Below are positions 16,615-25,532 of a stretch of DNA of 64,000 bases, piece by piece. Under the pieces are notes generated by a model. The model made no database searches. It was not told where the DNA came from and saw only the letters and a program-made list of their open reading frames with translations. This DNA is from Spirochaetia bacterium UBA2205 (GTDB lineage: Bacteria > Spirochaetota > UBA4802 > UB4802): contig DCUV01000014.1 in NCBI GenBank assembly GCA_002328585.1, forward strand, positions 1 to 64,000, read 5' to 3'. Within the stretch, counting starts at the first letter, position 1. Each line of letters begins with the position of its first letter. A program made the translations under genes and the position numbers.

Positions 16615-17553
16615 CTACGATAGCAAACCCTGTATAATTAAATCCACCGCCTCATCCTCAGAAAGTCCACGTGCCATGAGCGTTTGCAACTGTTTATCAT
16701 CAACACTGCCAATGGCGGCCTCGTGGGTAACATGTGCTTTAGGATGATTAACTTCAACGACGGGTATGGCTTTAGCAATTGCCCTGTCCTGTATAATCTC
16801 TTTACAGTCAACATGCCCGCGCGCATACGCTGCGTGTGCAGTTAAAGTATTGTACACAGTAGCCTGTGCAGTATCGCGAACGGCAATGCGGGTGGTAAGT
16901 ACACCGACAGCACCTTCACCGTTAAGATGTCCTGTTTCGCGGATGGTGATTACATCATCCTGTACGCCGTTTACCTTTGCATTCATCTCTAAATGGCTAT
17001 ACTCATGGCAGGTAGTTTCGTAATTAATATCAATAATGCCGGCTTTACCCCTCAACAGCTCAAAGTCGGTTTTAAATGTAGCATTTTTTTCAACAGTAAC
17101 TATCGCATGCGGAAGCACAGTAATGAAGCCGCTGGCTGCATGGACATGCCTTTCAAGATACGAGTAGCTGGCGCCTTCCTTAATGGTGATAACAGCCTCC
17201 ATTTTGTGGATTATGTTTTTTGCATTGGGGAATGTGCAGTGAGCAAGTATGGAAACGCTGGCATGCTCCTCAATGGTAACATCCATAATAATTTCCTGCA
17301 GCCCATCTTCAGGCAGCATGCCAAAACAAAGGTGTACCGGCTTTTGTATTGTATGCCCCGCCAGCACCTTCATTGTTACCCTCACGCCGTTTTGTGTTTC
17401 AGCCGGCTCAACAACAAGCCCTTCAATAAGGTGTGAAGCAACAACCATATTGCTATTGATAACCAGATGCGCGATATCAGGGTCATTGAGCGCAGCGTCG
17501 GTTAATCCCATGGTTTTGTATAAGGTTTGTGCAATTGCTCGTTTATCATCCAT
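16615..17553 (-). CDS. sufB: SufB/SufD-family Fe-S cluster scaffold protein
   Basis: This 312-residue protein is a short SufB/SufD homologue. It shows the beta-helix core pattern (VHLCFGMLPEDGLQEIIMDV, VSILAHCTFPNAKNIIHKME) and the C-terminal family segment ARGHVDCKEIIQD...VVEVNHPKAHVTHEAAIGSVDDKQLQTLMARGLSEDEA. With SufC, whose gene abuts it, it would form the scaffold that assembles and hands on Fe-S clusters. The cysteine of GHVDCKEI and the HVTHEAAIG histidines are present, which favours a SufB-like over a SufD-like role. Only this one SufBD gene and sufC are here; no sufS or sufU is nearby. The compact two-gene SufBC form is common in anaerobes. The many Fe-S proteins in this window would be its clients. 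Confidence 0.85.
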   Translation of the reverse strand: MDDKRAIAQTLYKTMGLTDAALNDPDIAHLVINSNMVVASHLIEGLVVEPAETQNGVRVTMKVLAGHTIQKPVHLCFGMLPEDGLQEIIMDVTIEEHASVSILAHCTFPNAKNIIHKMEAVITIKEGASYSYLERHVHAASGFITVLPHAIVTVEKNATFKTDFELLRGKAGIIDINYETTCHEYSHLEMNAKVNGVQDDVITIRETGHLNGEGAVGVLTTRIAVRDTAQATVYNTLTAHAAYARGHVDCKEIIQDRAIAKAIPVVEVNHPKAHVTHEAAIGSVDDKQLQTLMARGLSEDEAVDLIIQGLLS

Positions 17554-18284
17554 TAGCGTGTTTCTCCAGAAATAGGTATATTTTTATGATCGCAGGGGAT
17601 GCATTTGTTTTCAAAATATCCTGAGATTTTATCAATGCCCCCTTTATCGATGATATTGCCATGACACATCAAAAATGCATGCTCCGCTTTTTGCAAAACG
17701 GCCATACTATGGGTGATAGTTATTATGGTAGAGCCTCTTTGCTTTAAAATTGCCATTGCATCAAATATTCGCTCAAGTGCTTCAACATCAATTCCTGAGT
17801 CAGGCTCGTCCAGCAAAACAACCTCAGGCTGCATTACAAGCAGTGACGCCAGCTCTATGCGTTTGCGCTCACCACCGCTTAGGGTTTTGTCACATGCGCG
17901 TGGCAGATATTCCTGAGCTGGTAAGCCAATAACATCCATTGCTTCTTCTATTGATAATCCATTATCCTTTTTTGAAGCTTTTAAATACTGATAAACGGTT
18001 AATCCTTCAAAGCGTGCCGGTTCCTGCCATGCAAGGCTTATTCCAAGGCGTGCCCGCTGGTATACCGATAGTTCATTTATTGGTTTATTTTTAAAATACA
18101 ATGTACCGCTTATGGTGCGATAATTGCTAAGCCCCATTATGACATAGGATAGTGTTGATTTACCGGCGCCATTAGGACCAACAATGGCATGGATATATCC
18201 TTCCCAGAAATCTACCGAAATGCTGTCTAATATTGGTTTATTGTTTAAGCTCAAAGATACATTTTCAAGTTTAAGAATTGCCAT
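17553..18284 (-). CDS. sufC: SufC, ATPase of the SUF Fe-S assembly system
   Basis: The 243-residue ABC-type ATPase shows Walker A in IVGPNGAGKSTLSYV, the signature LSGGERKRIELAS, Walker B in VVLLDEPDSGID and the H-loop ITITHSM. The DSGID after Walker B is typical of SufC rather than of transporters. It powers conformational change in the SufBC scaffold. Its stop overlaps the start of the sufB-like gene by one base. CTTCC/GGAAGGAG provides a strong ribosome site before the ATG at 18284. Upstream lies a run of short tandem repeats (18302-18329) that could be an operator. Confidence 0.93.
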   Translation of the reverse strand: MAILKLENVSLSLNNKPILDSISVDFWEGYIHAIVGPNGAGKSTLSYVIMGLSNYRTISGTLYFKNKPINELSVYQRARLGISLAWQEPARFEGLTVYQYLKASKKDNGLSIEEAMDVIGLPAQEYLPRACDKTLSGGERKRIELASLLVMQPEVVLLDEPDSGIDVEALERIFDAMAILKQRGSTIITITHSMAVLQKAEHAFLMCHGNIIDKGGIDKISGYFENKCIPCDHKNIPISGETR

Positions 18285-18657
18285 CGCAAACTCCTTCCAA
18301 TTTAATTCACTTCAATTCACTTCAATTCAATAAAATATACCAGCATTTACAGTAACTATCGAACAAAAGCCGTCAGGATACTATTTTTTATATGATACTC
18401 TTATTATTTCATAGCTTGTGTACATTGTTATACAGTAACTATCGAACAGTATACAATAATAAAAATTAGTTATTTTATAGTAAGGAGGTATATTCTTAGC
18501 GGGATAATTCTATGATATGATGTCCTGGTAAGTATTGTTGAGATGGATGATTAGTATATGTATGAGTAATAAATTTGTATATTCTAAACAAAAGTACTTG
18601 ATTAATTTATTATACAATAGTTTTGTAGCACTATAGTCTTCACCAACCTTATGAACA
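18285..18657. other. Divergent intergenic region with short tandem repeats upstream of sufC
   Basis: This 373-base gap has the direct repeat TTCACTTCAA in tandem at 18305-18329, about 20 bases before the sufC ribosome site. It also holds two copies of the dispersed motif as ACAGTAACTATCGAACA, at 18350 and 18433. The tandem repeat may be a regulator site for the suf genes. No small gene is apparent. Confidence 0.5.
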
Positions 18658-20373
18658 ATGGTTATTCCAATGAGATTGGCCGAGCCTTCACATGTTCAAA
18701 GTAAGATTCCCACCGATTTAGAGCATCTGCGCAAGCTTTTTATAATGCCCGACTCGCCTGATAGATTTATGCAATTTGGCTATGAGCTTCTTGATTTGAT
18801 TCATTCCTTTTTTAAGGAAAAAGGGGGCATCCACAGCGAAATTTCATTACCCCAGTTAGCCTGTTTGTTTAATGCTATAGATATCCCTAAAGAGCCAAAA
18901 CTGTTGAAAGATATACTGGCAGAGGTAAAGCAAAAGGTCATTAAACATTCGGTGAAGGTTGGCAACCCTTATTATATTGGGCACATGACCAGCGCAATTC
19001 CCTATTTTATGATTTTACTTGAGATGATCATTGCAGCATTAAATCAAAACCAGGTAAAAATTGAAACGGCTAAAGCGTCAACGTTTGTGGAACGTGAATT
19101 TATTTCATGGATTCACCGGCTTATTTTCTGCAAATCAGCTTCATTTTATAAACGAAATATTCAAAATCACAGGATTGCATTGGGGAATGTTACCCTTGAC
19201 GGCACATTGGCTAATCTTACCGCTATGCTGGTTGCACGTAATAAAGCATTTCCGGCAGATGAACGTTTCCCCGGCATACGCAAAGCTGGTGTGGCTGAAA
19301 CTTTTCGCTACTATGCCATTCATAAAGCAGTGTTCATTGTTTCGCAGCGCGGACATTACTCAATAGATAAGGTTGCCCGCATCACAGGGATAGGGGACAA
19401 TAATGTTATAAAAATTCCTGTCGATAGTAACAATAAAATTGATATTAATGCACTAAAAAAAGTATTAAAAGAGATATCCGAATACAATAGCAGCCATCAT
19501 GATACCATAAAGGTCATATCGTTGATTGGTATTGCTGGAACTACCGAAACAGGCAACATTGATGATCTTATGGCATTACGGAAGATTGCCGATGAATACA
19601 ACATATTTTTTCATGTTGATGCTGCGTGGGGAGGGTCAGTATTACTGGTAAACAAGTACCGCGATCTGTTCAGGGGAATAGAAAAAGCCGATTCGGTAAC
19701 GTTTGATGCTCATAAATTGTTATATTCGCCGTTGTCCATGGGATTGATATTGTTTAAAAATCCCTATGACCTTCTTAATATCATGCATACATCAGATTAT
19801 ATCATACGTCCCGATTCCGTTGATCAGGGGAGGTTTACTGTAGAGGGGTCACGCCCATTTTCATGTTTAAAGCCATGGGTTACCTTAAAGATATTTGGAA
19901 CCACAGGTTTTGAGGTATTGTTTGATCATGCCTTTATGCTTACCAGTACGTTGAAAGATGTCATCAGTAAACATGAAAATTTTGAATTGCTGAACAGTCC
20001 CGAATTATTTATAACCAATTACCGATTTGTTCCCGAGAATATTCAAAACAAAATCAACAGAATTTATGAACAATTGAGCAATGCCGACCAGCAAAAAGCA
20101 ACACGGTTACAAAAGCGTTTGAAGAAACTCAATGATGGTATCAATGAAATGAATATTGAACTGCATAGAGCAATACGCCAGGAAGATAATAGCTTTGTTT
20201 CCCGCACCATGCTTGAGTCAACACGCTACAGAGGGCAAAAGATTGTTGTACTACGAGCTATTACCATAAATCCGCTTACAACGCCGGCAATATTACAAGA
20301 AATTATTGACGAGCACAATAAGCTTAGTTTAACAATATATCATGATTTTAAAAACAGGTTGTTCCACATTTAA
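18658..20373 (+). CDS. PLP-dependent group II decarboxylase-like protein
   Basis: The 571-residue protein belongs to the glutamate/tyrosine/aromatic amino acid decarboxylase family (fold type I PLP). It shows GNPYYIGHMTSAIPYFM, the substrate/PLP region GNVTLDGTLANLTAMLVARNKAF, FHVDAAWGGSVLL with the PLP-pyridine aspartate, and the PLP lysine in SVTFDAHKLLYSPLSMG. A C-terminal extension of about 100 residues is longer than in typical bacterial glutamate decarboxylases and includes a charged helical stretch. The amino acid substrate cannot be told. The ATG at 18658 lacks a strong ribosome site; an in-frame ATG at 18670 is an alternative. The 3' end overlaps the next gene by 32 bases. Confidence 0.85.
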   Translation: MVIPMRLAEPSHVQSKIPTDLEHLRKLFIMPDSPDRFMQFGYELLDLIHSFFKEKGGIHSEISLPQLACLFNAIDIPKEPKLLKDILAEVKQKVIKHSVKVGNPYYIGHMTSAIPYFMILLEMIIAALNQNQVKIETAKASTFVEREFISWIHRLIFCKSASFYKRNIQNHRIALGNVTLDGTLANLTAMLVARNKAFPADERFPGIRKAGVAETFRYYAIHKAVFIVSQRGHYSIDKVARITGIGDNNVIKIPVDSNNKIDINALKKVLKEISEYNSSHHDTIKVISLIGIAGTTETGNIDDLMALRKIADEYNIFFHVDAAWGGSVLLVNKYRDLFRGIEKADSVTFDAHKLLYSPLSMGLILFKNPYDLLNIMHTSDYIIRPDSVDQGRFTVEGSRPFSCLKPWVTLKIFGTTGFEVLFDHAFMLTSTLKDVISKHENFELLNSPELFITNYRFVPENIQNKINRIYEQLSNADQQKATRLQKRLKKLNDGINEMNIELHRAIRQEDNSFVSRTMLESTRYRGQKIVVLRAITINPLTTPAILQEIIDEHNKLSLTIYHDFKNRLFHI

Positions 20374-21346
20374 TTGTATTTTTTGGGTGCTTCTTTTTAT
20401 TTTCCACTTTTGCTTTTGTTTGCAGGGTAATGCGTGTGAAGCTTTTGCTTTACACAATGGGGTTATTTATCTTGATAGCAATACTCCGCTCCCTGTTCAT
20501 GGTACAGTGCTGGATTTTACGGCAATAAACAATAAAGCAATTTTGTATGTGGCAAAAAATGAAAAAGAAGTTACCGCCGGTGCTTATCTTGTTGATGAAA
20601 AAAAATCTGTTACCTGTGTTATAGCCAGCATTAACGAATCATCAGAGGTAAAGCGTATAGCCTTTGATGCACCGGTAGTGTACATCACCATTCATGATTC
20701 CACAAAGTGCTGTCTTTACCGCGCCGATGTTAATGCCGGTATAGTACAGCAAAAAGAATCTATTACCGATTTTATGCTGCTGGATGGCGGATTGGCAGTG
20801 CTTACAAACGATAATTATCTTGAATATAATGATAGTAAGCTGCCGCTTTACTTTTTGTCAAAGCCCTATTTTAAAGGGGCGATAGATAGCCGCATTGTGC
20901 TGGTTGCCGATACTGAAGCAACCGAGGTAATTGATGTTGTTGCTCAAAAGCCTGTATACAGGTATGCCAACAATGTGCAGTATGTCAGCAGTGATAACCA
21001 TACTGTTGAGATAGCACTCTACGATATGCCATCAGAAGAAAAGGCTGGCAGAGTGTTTTATAAAATAATCTGCGATGGAGTGGACTATACCAGGACTGAG
21101 CCCGGATTATCTATTAACAGCACAGCAATTGATTTAAATTTGACTGCATGTCAGTACCATGAAATAATTATTGAACGCTGGCGTCTTGATGAAACCGAGA
21201 ATAAATACATACGCGATAATAATATACGGCAGCCAAAACCTCTTACCATATATGTGTATCCCGGCAGGATTATTGTTTTTACAATGATATTCAATGGTAC
21301 AGAATATCAGGTTAATTCTTATTTTAAAGTAGAGTCACAAAAGTAG
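20342..21346 (+). CDS. Exported protein of unknown function, possibly beta-propeller-like
   Basis: The 334-residue product begins with a cysteine- and phenylalanine-rich hydrophobic signal (about 12-33, ending near GNACEAF). The mature part alternates short beta-type segments (VLDFTAINNKAILYVAKNEKEV, RIAFDAPVVYITIHDS, DFMLLDGGLAVLTNDNY), which suggests a propeller or similar all-beta fold. No enzyme motif is visible. It starts 32 bases inside the decarboxylase gene, so translation may be coupled. A strong hairpin terminator follows directly (21352-21382). Confidence 0.6.
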   Translation: MILKTGCSTFNCIFWVLLFIFHFCFCLQGNACEAFALHNGVIYLDSNTPLPVHGTVLDFTAINNKAILYVAKNEKEVTAGAYLVDEKKSVTCVIASINESSEVKRIAFDAPVVYITIHDSTKCCLYRADVNAGIVQQKESITDFMLLDGGLAVLTNDNYLEYNDSKLPLYFLSKPYFKGAIDSRIVLVADTEATEVIDVVAQKPVYRYANNVQYVSSDNHTVEIALYDMPSEEKAGRVFYKIICDGVDYTRTEPGLSINSTAIDLNLTACQYHEIIIERWRLDETENKYIRDNNIRQPKPLTIYVYPGRIIVFTMIFNGTEYQVNSYFKVESQK

Positions 21347-21351
21347 CAAAC

Positions 21352-21382
21352 AAAAAAGCAGGCTTTTATAGCCTGCTTTTTT
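21352..21382. terminator. Bidirectional intrinsic terminator
   Basis: AAAAAAGCAGGC (21352-21363) pairs perfectly with GCCTGCTTTTTT (21371-21382) around a 7-base loop. The A-run on one side and the T-run on the other let it end transcripts from both converging genes (20342-21346 plus, 21411-22256 minus). Confidence 0.9.
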
Positions 21383-21410
21383 ATTATGAAAAAATTGCTA
21401 AAACTTAATG

Positions 21411-22256
21411 TTATTTAAATTCATTTATCTTTTCGCTTTTCTTTTCATCCTGAGATACTATCTCACGTAAATGCTTGTACTGAGGAGACTCAATACCGTA
21501 TTGTAATTCGGCAGCTTTGAGCATATATACATTTTTCTTCTGTTTATACTGCAACTGCTCCTGCTCGGTACCCTGTTTGTATTTTACCAGAACGCCTTCA
21601 ATGTATCCATAACAGCTTGCAAGATATTTATATGCCCATACATCATTTTTAGTTTGATCGTTAATAGCAATGTAGCGCTCCAGGATAGGAATACATGGTT
21701 TTAAATTGTAAAGATCATATTGCGTGGATACATATGCCTGATATAATCGTATTTGAAAATTAACAAATTTCGGGTCTTTCCTTACTTCTTCAAATGTTAT
21801 CTCATCCATATGATTGATAGCACGGGTAAAGTAGGTTACTGCTTTGCTCTTTGCTTCAAACCTCATCATGGACATCTGGCGTTTTTCCTGCTCACGTCTG
21901 TCTATTTCCTGCCAGTACCACTGTTCATTGAGGTTTTTATTCTTTTCATTTGTTTCTACCAGCCTGTTAATTTCATTTTCCATGTCTTCAAGTATATCTA
22001 TACCCGTTGAATATTCATCTATTGCAAGTTTAAGAAGATTGTCAGAATATTCCTTGCTGAGTTTTTCAAGCTCTTCTATTGCTTTTATATAGGGTTTAAA
22101 GTCTTTAATACGCCAGCCGGTAACTTCTTCTTTTATGCCTTCTTTTTGTGGTTCTTTGGGTTCAGCTTGTTGTTGTTGTGCAATGACGATACCTGAAACC
22201 GCTGCAAAAACAAAGGCAGTGATGGTGACAGTAAATAAAAATCGTATTGATTTCAT
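21411..22256 (-). CDS. Exported coiled-coil / helical-repeat protein of unknown function
   Basis: The 281-residue product has a cleavable signal (IRFLFTVTITAFVFAAVSGIVIAQQQQ) and a mature part that is nearly all charged helix, with TPR-like spacing in VTYFTRAINHMDEITFEEV, LYNLKPCIPILERYIAI and WAYKYLASCYGYIEGVLVKYK. It likely acts in the periplasm as a scaffold or adaptor. Proteins of this look are common in spirochaetes, but I cannot name the family. It shares a terminator with the convergent gene at 20342-21346. Confidence 0.6.
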   Translation of the reverse strand: MKSIRFLFTVTITAFVFAAVSGIVIAQQQQAEPKEPQKEGIKEEVTGWRIKDFKPYIKAIEELEKLSKEYSDNLLKLAIDEYSTGIDILEDMENEINRLVETNEKNKNLNEQWYWQEIDRREQEKRQMSMMRFEAKSKAVTYFTRAINHMDEITFEEVRKDPKFVNFQIRLYQAYVSTQYDLYNLKPCIPILERYIAINDQTKNDVWAYKYLASCYGYIEGVLVKYKQGTEQEQLQYKQKKNVYMLKAAELQYGIESPQYKHLREIVSQDEKKSEKINEFK

Positions 22257-22537
22257 AGTGGATACCCTCTTATGATAAGATGCACGTTATGCTTATATTA
22301 TGCTATTACACTTTTTTATCGGTTATGGTATATCAAAAATTTAAATATTTTTCAATAAAAAAAGGAATAGACATTTGCTATAGATCATTATATATTTGGT
22401 TCAGTATATTTGATAATAACATTGTGTAATTATAGTGCAGATGATGATGGTTGGTGTATAGCCATTGATGGTTTGTCAGGCTCACCAACCGCTGGTTGAG
22501 GCTGTAGCGTTATTGTCATTTTGAGGCAAAGCCGATA

Positions 22538-22627
22538 GTCATTCTGAACGATAGCGAAGAATCTCCTTTATTAATTGGATATATGAATGAATAGATTCTT
22601 CGGTCGCTAACGCTTCCTCAGAATGAC
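22538..22627. repeat. Imperfect inverted repeat of the TCATTCTGA/AGAATCT family
   Basis: The left arm (22538-22564) starts GTCATTCTGAACGATAGCG and ends GAAGAATCT; the right arm (22593-22627) starts AGATTCTTCGG and ends CTCAGAATGAC. The ends pair and the middles differ. It lies in the 403-base gap between 22257 and 22659, directly upstream of the protease gene. A second partial TCATTTTGAGGCAAAGCC copy lies just before it at about 22516. Related copies lie at 16434, 24258 and 24403, and a half copy at 130-152. Confidence 0.65.
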
Positions 22628-22659
22628 ACAGTATTCTATTTCAGGGGGGAATAATAAAT

Positions 22660-23811
22660 ATGAAAAAGCACATTGCAGCAAGTATTGCTGTTTGTATGTT
22701 GATAGCTCCTGTTGCTTTTTCCCATGCACAAATGAAAAGTTCATTTAAAGCCAGTGTTGAGGCTCAGAAGCAGAAGGATGCAAAAAGTATTGCTGAGATA
22801 AAACAGCAATTAGCCATGATTAAAAAAGATATAAAAGAACGAAATCTTAAATTTAAAGTTGATATAACTGAAGCATTAAAGCGGCAGATAGATGAAATAA
22901 CAGGAGCTATTCCGCCCAAAGATCTTGAAAAAGAAGCTGAAATTCAGACTAATCGCGGATTACAGCTTTTTCTGGAATTTTTACAGCGTTTGTCTGAATC
23001 AAAGGCTAAGAAGCAAAAAGAGGAAACACTTCCGCCTAAAAAAGAACCTGTAAAACCTGAAGAAGCAAAAAAAGAAGAGCCAAAAGCAGTTGAACCTGAA
23101 AAGCCGCGGGAAACAACCCCCGAGTCATATATGCTTGCCGATCCGTCAACGCCAGCGCTCGACTGGTTTGCATTAGGGATGATGACACCAATAAAGGATC
23201 AAGGGCTTTGCGGCAGTTGCTGGTCATTTACTGCTATGGGTGTTGTGGAGGGGTGCTACAAGATAAAAGGAAAAGATGATATTGATTTATCCGAGCAGTA
23301 TTGCATTGATTGTGCTCGTGATAAATATGGTAGAGATGCCGGCAGTTGTAATGGCGGCTGGTATGGCAATGTTTTTGATTTTTTGATGAATAATTACCCT
23401 GTTGAAGAAAAGGTTTCTCCATACAGGGGGTATGAATATGGATGTACACCTAAAAAACAGTTTCCCATAAAAATGGTTGCATGGGGGTATGTGCGTGCGG
23501 ATGCAGGTATTCCAACAGTAGAGCAGATGAAGAAGGCATTATGTACCTATGGGCCAATAGCAGCCACCGTTAAGGTTACTCCTGCATTTCAGGCATATGT
23601 TGGCGGTATATTTGATGAATTTACTCCGGTAAGCAGCGATAAAGATGTTAACCATGGCATTATCATAGTTGGATGGGATGATAGTAAACATGCATATCGC
23701 ATTAAAAATTCATGGGGACAGCGCTGGGGTGAAAAGGGTTATATGTGGATTGAATATGGGTGTAATAATGTTGGTTATGGTGCAGCCTGGGTTGTACTGG
23801 ATAAAGAATAA
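22660..23811 (+). CDS. Exported papain-family (C1) cysteine protease
   Basis: The 383-residue protein has a signal peptide (about 5-24, ending SHAQ), a helical charged pro-region (25-125), a lysine/proline/glutamate-rich linker, and a C1 peptidase domain (about 155-383). The catalytic set is complete: oxyanion Gln in IKDQGLCGSCWSF, nucleophile C187, H332 in DVNHGIIIVGW and N350 in IKNSWGQRWGEKGY. A conserved GSCNGG motif is also present. The charged pro-region may serve as the inhibitory propeptide. The next gene encodes a chagasin-type inhibitor of this very protease class, 23 bases downstream. The enzyme is predicted to act in the periplasm or outside the cell. Confidence 0.92.
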   Translation: MKKHIAASIAVCMLIAPVAFSHAQMKSSFKASVEAQKQKDAKSIAEIKQQLAMIKKDIKERNLKFKVDITEALKRQIDEITGAIPPKDLEKEAEIQTNRGLQLFLEFLQRLSESKAKKQKEETLPPKKEPVKPEEAKKEEPKAVEPEKPRETTPESYMLADPSTPALDWFALGMMTPIKDQGLCGSCWSFTAMGVVEGCYKIKGKDDIDLSEQYCIDCARDKYGRDAGSCNGGWYGNVFDFLMNNYPVEEKVSPYRGYEYGCTPKKQFPIKMVAWGYVRADAGIPTVEQMKKALCTYGPIAATVKVTPAFQAYVGGIFDEFTPVSSDKDVNHGIIIVGWDDSKHAYRIKNSWGQRWGEKGYMWIEYGCNNVGYGAAWVVLDKE

Positions 23812-23834
23812 TTTTATTTTTGGGGGACACTGTA

Positions 23835-24248
23835 ATGATTGTTACTATAAAGAAATCAGGATTACTATATGTTATTGTATTGATAATGGTTGCTGGTTGT
23901 ACAAAAGATATAAAGGAACCATGCACAACGATAAATGCAGCACATTACAAAGGTGAGGCGATAGTTATTAACAATGACGGCTGTGTTGCCTTTGAGATGG
24001 AATCCCAGCTTAGCACCGGTTACCGCTGGTGTTTTAAAATTGAGCAAAATCCTGTTATGCTTGTCAATAGTGATTATAAGGTAGAAACAATGCAGCAACA
24101 GGTTGTTGGCGGTGTTGACAGGGAGATATTTACCTTTAAGGCGGTTAAGCCGGGTACTGCTATAATAGTATTTGAGTACACAAGGGCATTTGATAAAAAT
24201 CAAAAACCGGTCAAGAGCAAAGAATATACGGTTACCATAGTGGAGTAA
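23835..24248 (+). CDS. Chagasin-like (I42) cysteine protease inhibitor lipoprotein
   Basis: The 137-residue product has a lipoprotein signal ending LIMVAGC and an I42 inhibitor domain. The three binding-loop motifs are recognisable: loop 2 ESQLSTGYRW (family NPTTGYxW), loop 4 QVVGGVDREIFTF (family GxGG), and loop 6 EYTRAFDKN (family RPW/F). It should block papain-like proteases such as the one encoded immediately upstream, protecting the cell envelope. I chose the ATG at 23835 after GGGGGAC; a TTG at 23820 is in frame but overlaps that ribosome site. The pair very likely forms one transcription unit. Confidence 0.85.
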   Translation: MIVTIKKSGLLYVIVLIMVAGCTKDIKEPCTTINAAHYKGEAIVINNDGCVAFEMESQLSTGYRWCFKIEQNPVMLVNSDYKVETMQQQVVGGVDREIFTFKAVKPGTAIIVFEYTRAFDKNQKPVKSKEYTVTIVE

Positions 24249-24915
24249 TAGTATTGCCGGTCATTCTGAGGTGTAGCCAAAGAATAGCGTTTACCTCACT
24301 TATTTCCCACTTTTAATGAAGGGGAGGGGAAGTTTTTGATAAATGGCTGTTGGTCAATAAAAATGGAACATTAACATCGTTCTAAACAATACGCTGTGAT
24401 ATGTCATTCTGAACGATAGCGAAACATCTTGCCATTCAAATGATAGATTCTTCCAAATTGTGTTTTCATGAGCATACACTTCATTTTATCATTAAAATAA
24501 AAAGATCGATTCTTTGACGCTTATCGCAAAAATATTGCAGGAGAATTGTTGGATTGTTTTCAATCCCGTGGAATGGGGATAAATTTCTGAAACAACGATA
24601 GTGCGTCTGTTTCAGTGTGGTCGATAGCAACCGAAAGCGTTATCCATCAATGAAGTATGGATGAAGGTGCAGTATAGTGAATAAATATTTTTTCCTTGAC
24701 AGGATTTTATTAAAGTGATTACGTAAAGGGAAATGACAGCATAACTATAAAAATTTGTGCTATACCATTAAAAGTTATTTAATGTTTTAAGGCGCTTATT
24801 ACTGCATTTGCAATCTTAGCAACAGGGAGGTGGTGTGAAAAAAATAAGTTAAGTCCAAATAAGCATTATGTAAGTAAAAAATTAATAACATTAATGTAGT
24901 ACACAGGAGGTAAGA
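24249..24915. other. Long intergenic region with decayed repeats
   Basis: No gene is supported in these 667 bases. There are degenerate copies of the TCATTCTGA repeat at 24258-24287 and 24403-24453. At 24556-24593 there is a single 38-base segment that starts GTTTTCAATCCC and ends TTTCTGAAAC, like a CRISPR repeat of another type, but no second copy. A strong ribosome site (AGGAGG, 24906-24911) precedes the next gene. Confidence 0.55.
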
Positions 24916-25353
24916 ATGAAAAAACAAAATGTTAGTGCGATGGGAGTTATACTTGTAGCTTTTATGATTATAGGTTGTGCTCAAGCATCGGGGTTATTAG
25001 AACAATCTATGGTTCCTGATTTAAAAAGTTATGAACTGGATGGATTGTATGTAACAACTGATGAAAAACAAATGAATGGAGTTGCAAAAGATCATGTAAA
25101 ACTTGCCGTTGGTGAGTCGGTAGTTATATACGCCCGTGGTAATAGCACTGAAGGCAAATGGTTTAAGCTGCCATCAAGTGTTGCTGTTACATGGAAAGCC
25201 GACAGAGAATTGCAGGTTACTCCCACATCAGGACATACCGTTACTGTGAGGGTGGTAAAGCCTATTAGCACTACCGCCTATGTTACAGCGGTAACAACAG
25301 CAAAAAATGGAAAAAAGATAGAGGCACTTTTTACCATAGAAGGGAAAAAGTAG
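24916..25353 (+). CDS. Predicted lipoprotein with an Ig-like domain
   Basis: The 145-residue product has a lipoprotein signal with lipobox IIGC near residue 21. The remainder resembles a bacterial Ig-like (BIG2-type) domain: DGLYVTTDEKQ, VKLAVGESVVIYARG, VAVTWKADRELQVTPTSGHTVTVRVV. Such proteins sit at the cell surface or in the periplasm. AGGAGG precedes the ATG. It is a single-gene unit facing the Hsp20 operon. Specific function unknown. Confidence 0.65.
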   Translation: MKKQNVSAMGVILVAFMIIGCAQASGLLEQSMVPDLKSYELDGLYVTTDEKQMNGVAKDHVKLAVGESVVIYARGNSTEGKWFKLPSSVAVTWKADRELQVTPTSGHTVTVRVVKPISTTAYVTAVTTAKNGKKIEALFTIEGKK

Positions 25354-25498
25354 AATATATAAATCATGGGAAACATTCCCTTTGTATCACTGAAGGGAAG
25401 ACAGCTAATGAGACTAATGTATTCAGCTTTAAAAAAACTCATCGTAGTACTGGTGGGAAAATAAGTAATAAACACGTTATTCTGCTTTAAAAACATTT

Positions 25499-25520
25499 CC
25501 CCGTCGCACCAGCGACGGGG
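25499..25520 (-). terminator. Hairpin terminator after the Hsp20 operon
   Basis: CCCCGTCGC (25499-25507) pairs perfectly with GCGACGGGG (25512-25520) around a 4-base loop. Read on the minus strand it is followed by GAAATGTTTTT, so it probably ends the Hsp20 transcript. The sequence AAACACGTTATTCTGCTTT occurs on both sides of it (about 25470 and 25526); the second copy is the 3' end of the last hsp20 gene, so a small duplication spans the hairpin. Confidence 0.7.
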
Positions 25521-25532
25521 AAGATAAACACG

